DNA of 64,000 bases from Sphingobacterium paucimobilis HER1398. Its GTDB lineage: Bacteria; Bacteroidota; Bacteroidia; Sphingobacteriales; Sphingobacteriaceae. Of this stretch, positions 63,686 to 64,000 are shown one piece after another; the stretch's first letter is position 1, and every line of letters starts with the position of its first letter. The notes under the pieces are model-generated. The model saw only the letters and a program-made list of their open reading frames with translations, made no database searches and was not told where the DNA came from. The stretch spans positions 62,001 to 126,000 of the forward strand of contig NZ_ATDL01000002.1 of assembly GCF_000416985.1 (NCBI RefSeq). The letters are read 5' to 3'. Both the position numbers and the translations under genes were made by a program.

Positions 63686-64000
63686 TTATAATATTCCTAA
63701 TTCCTCTTTATCATTAGATTTATCCTGCCCCTGGTCAGCTCCTTTTTGCAATTGCACATGCGCTCTTTCCACAAGCAACATCGGACTATCCCAAACCGGA
63801 AAATCTCTTAATTTGATGGCAGTACCCATATTGCGATACAATTGTTTGTTCATATCATAAACCTTACCGGTAACGACATCAACCAAAACAGGATCTTTTA
63901 ACGGCAAATCCTTAATCTCAATATCTAAACGATCCCATTCGAGATCATCTGAAGGCACTTTATCATCGTACCACATCAAGGCACCAATAAGCTGATTATC
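63686..64000 (-). CDS. C-terminal part of an unidentified protein, perhaps a glycoside hydrolase
   Basis: Open to the right edge. The visible 104 residues include QLIGALMWYDDKVPSDDLEW, LPLKDPVLVDVVTGKVYDMN and VWDSPMLLVERAHVQLQKGA; the first recalls the loop and following beta-sandwich at the end of some glycoside hydrolases. It precedes the SDR gene by 5 nt, so it is the upstream gene of the sugar operon. Family not determined. Confidence 0.55.
   Translation of the reverse strand, partial: DNQLIGALMWYDDKVPSDDLEWDRLDIEIKDLPLKDPVLVDVVTGKVYDMNKQLYRNMGTAIKLRDFPVWDSPMLLVERAHVQLQKGADQGQDKSNDKEELGIL

Overview
The window looks like chromosomal DNA of a Bacteroidota bacterium, most likely Sphingobacterium or a close relative in the Sphingobacteriaceae. 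The basis is a SusC/SusD pair, a TonB receptor paired with a DUF4249-type lipoprotein, gliding-type (type B) T9SS C-terminal domains, PorP/SprF proteins, LytTR regulators and a TTG-N20-TACTTTTG promoter of the Bacteroidota kind. No tRNA, rRNA, CRISPR array or intact transposase was recognised.

Layout. 1-5.4 kb (minus): outer-membrane receptor with its lipoprotein, a secreted esterase, a secreted propeller-like protein and a flavin/2Fe-2S oxidoreductase. 5.4-20.9 kb: core genes. These are the rimP-nusA-infB operon with a terminator-like hairpin in its leader, an S24-type repressor divergent from a degenerate GIY-YIG protein, a protease-like/propeller/beta-barrel outer-membrane protein, PBP1a, sigma-54 and a UbiB-type kinase. 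21-36 kb (minus): two T9SS adhesin loci. The first reads three phage-collar-like proteins, a leaderless periplasmic-binding-fold protein, a giant adhesin and PorP/SprF. The second has an adhesin and a near-identical PorP/SprF, and its downstream edge coincides with a truncated LytTR gene. Both loci carry the same direct-repeat element about 150 bp upstream of the first gene.

36-43 kb: accessory DNA with a decayed Rpn-type nuclease gene, a lysis-like trio (tiny membrane protein, second small membrane protein, DUF5675-like), a DUF6266-like protein, a 242-bp array with strict 11-bp periodicity, a MerR/excisionase-like HTH protein, a membrane-anchored LytTR-like protein and a Crp-like protein. 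This region is laced with CCCGA/TCGGG palindromes and low-complexity spacers that also occur around the adhesins. 43-49.6 kb: a SusC-SusD-TlpA unit with a 45-codon ORF coupled to tlpA. 50-56 kb: an AT-rich accessory stretch (XRE, GNAT-like, broken two-TM gene, DUF4145, nuclease, unknowns). 56-64 kb: sugar-acid catabolism (SDR, enolase-superfamily dehydratase, MFS transporter, lactonase, GntR regulator, HAD phosphatase, acetylxylan-esterase-like protein, and a remnant of a KDG-type kinase).

The most promising candidate system is the adhesin operon at 21.1-30.3 kb. The collar-like proteins would plausibly decorate or cap an adhesin exported by T9SS and held by PorP/SprF, under a shared activator site. 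The second most unusual object is the 11-bp array at 39.5-39.74 kb.
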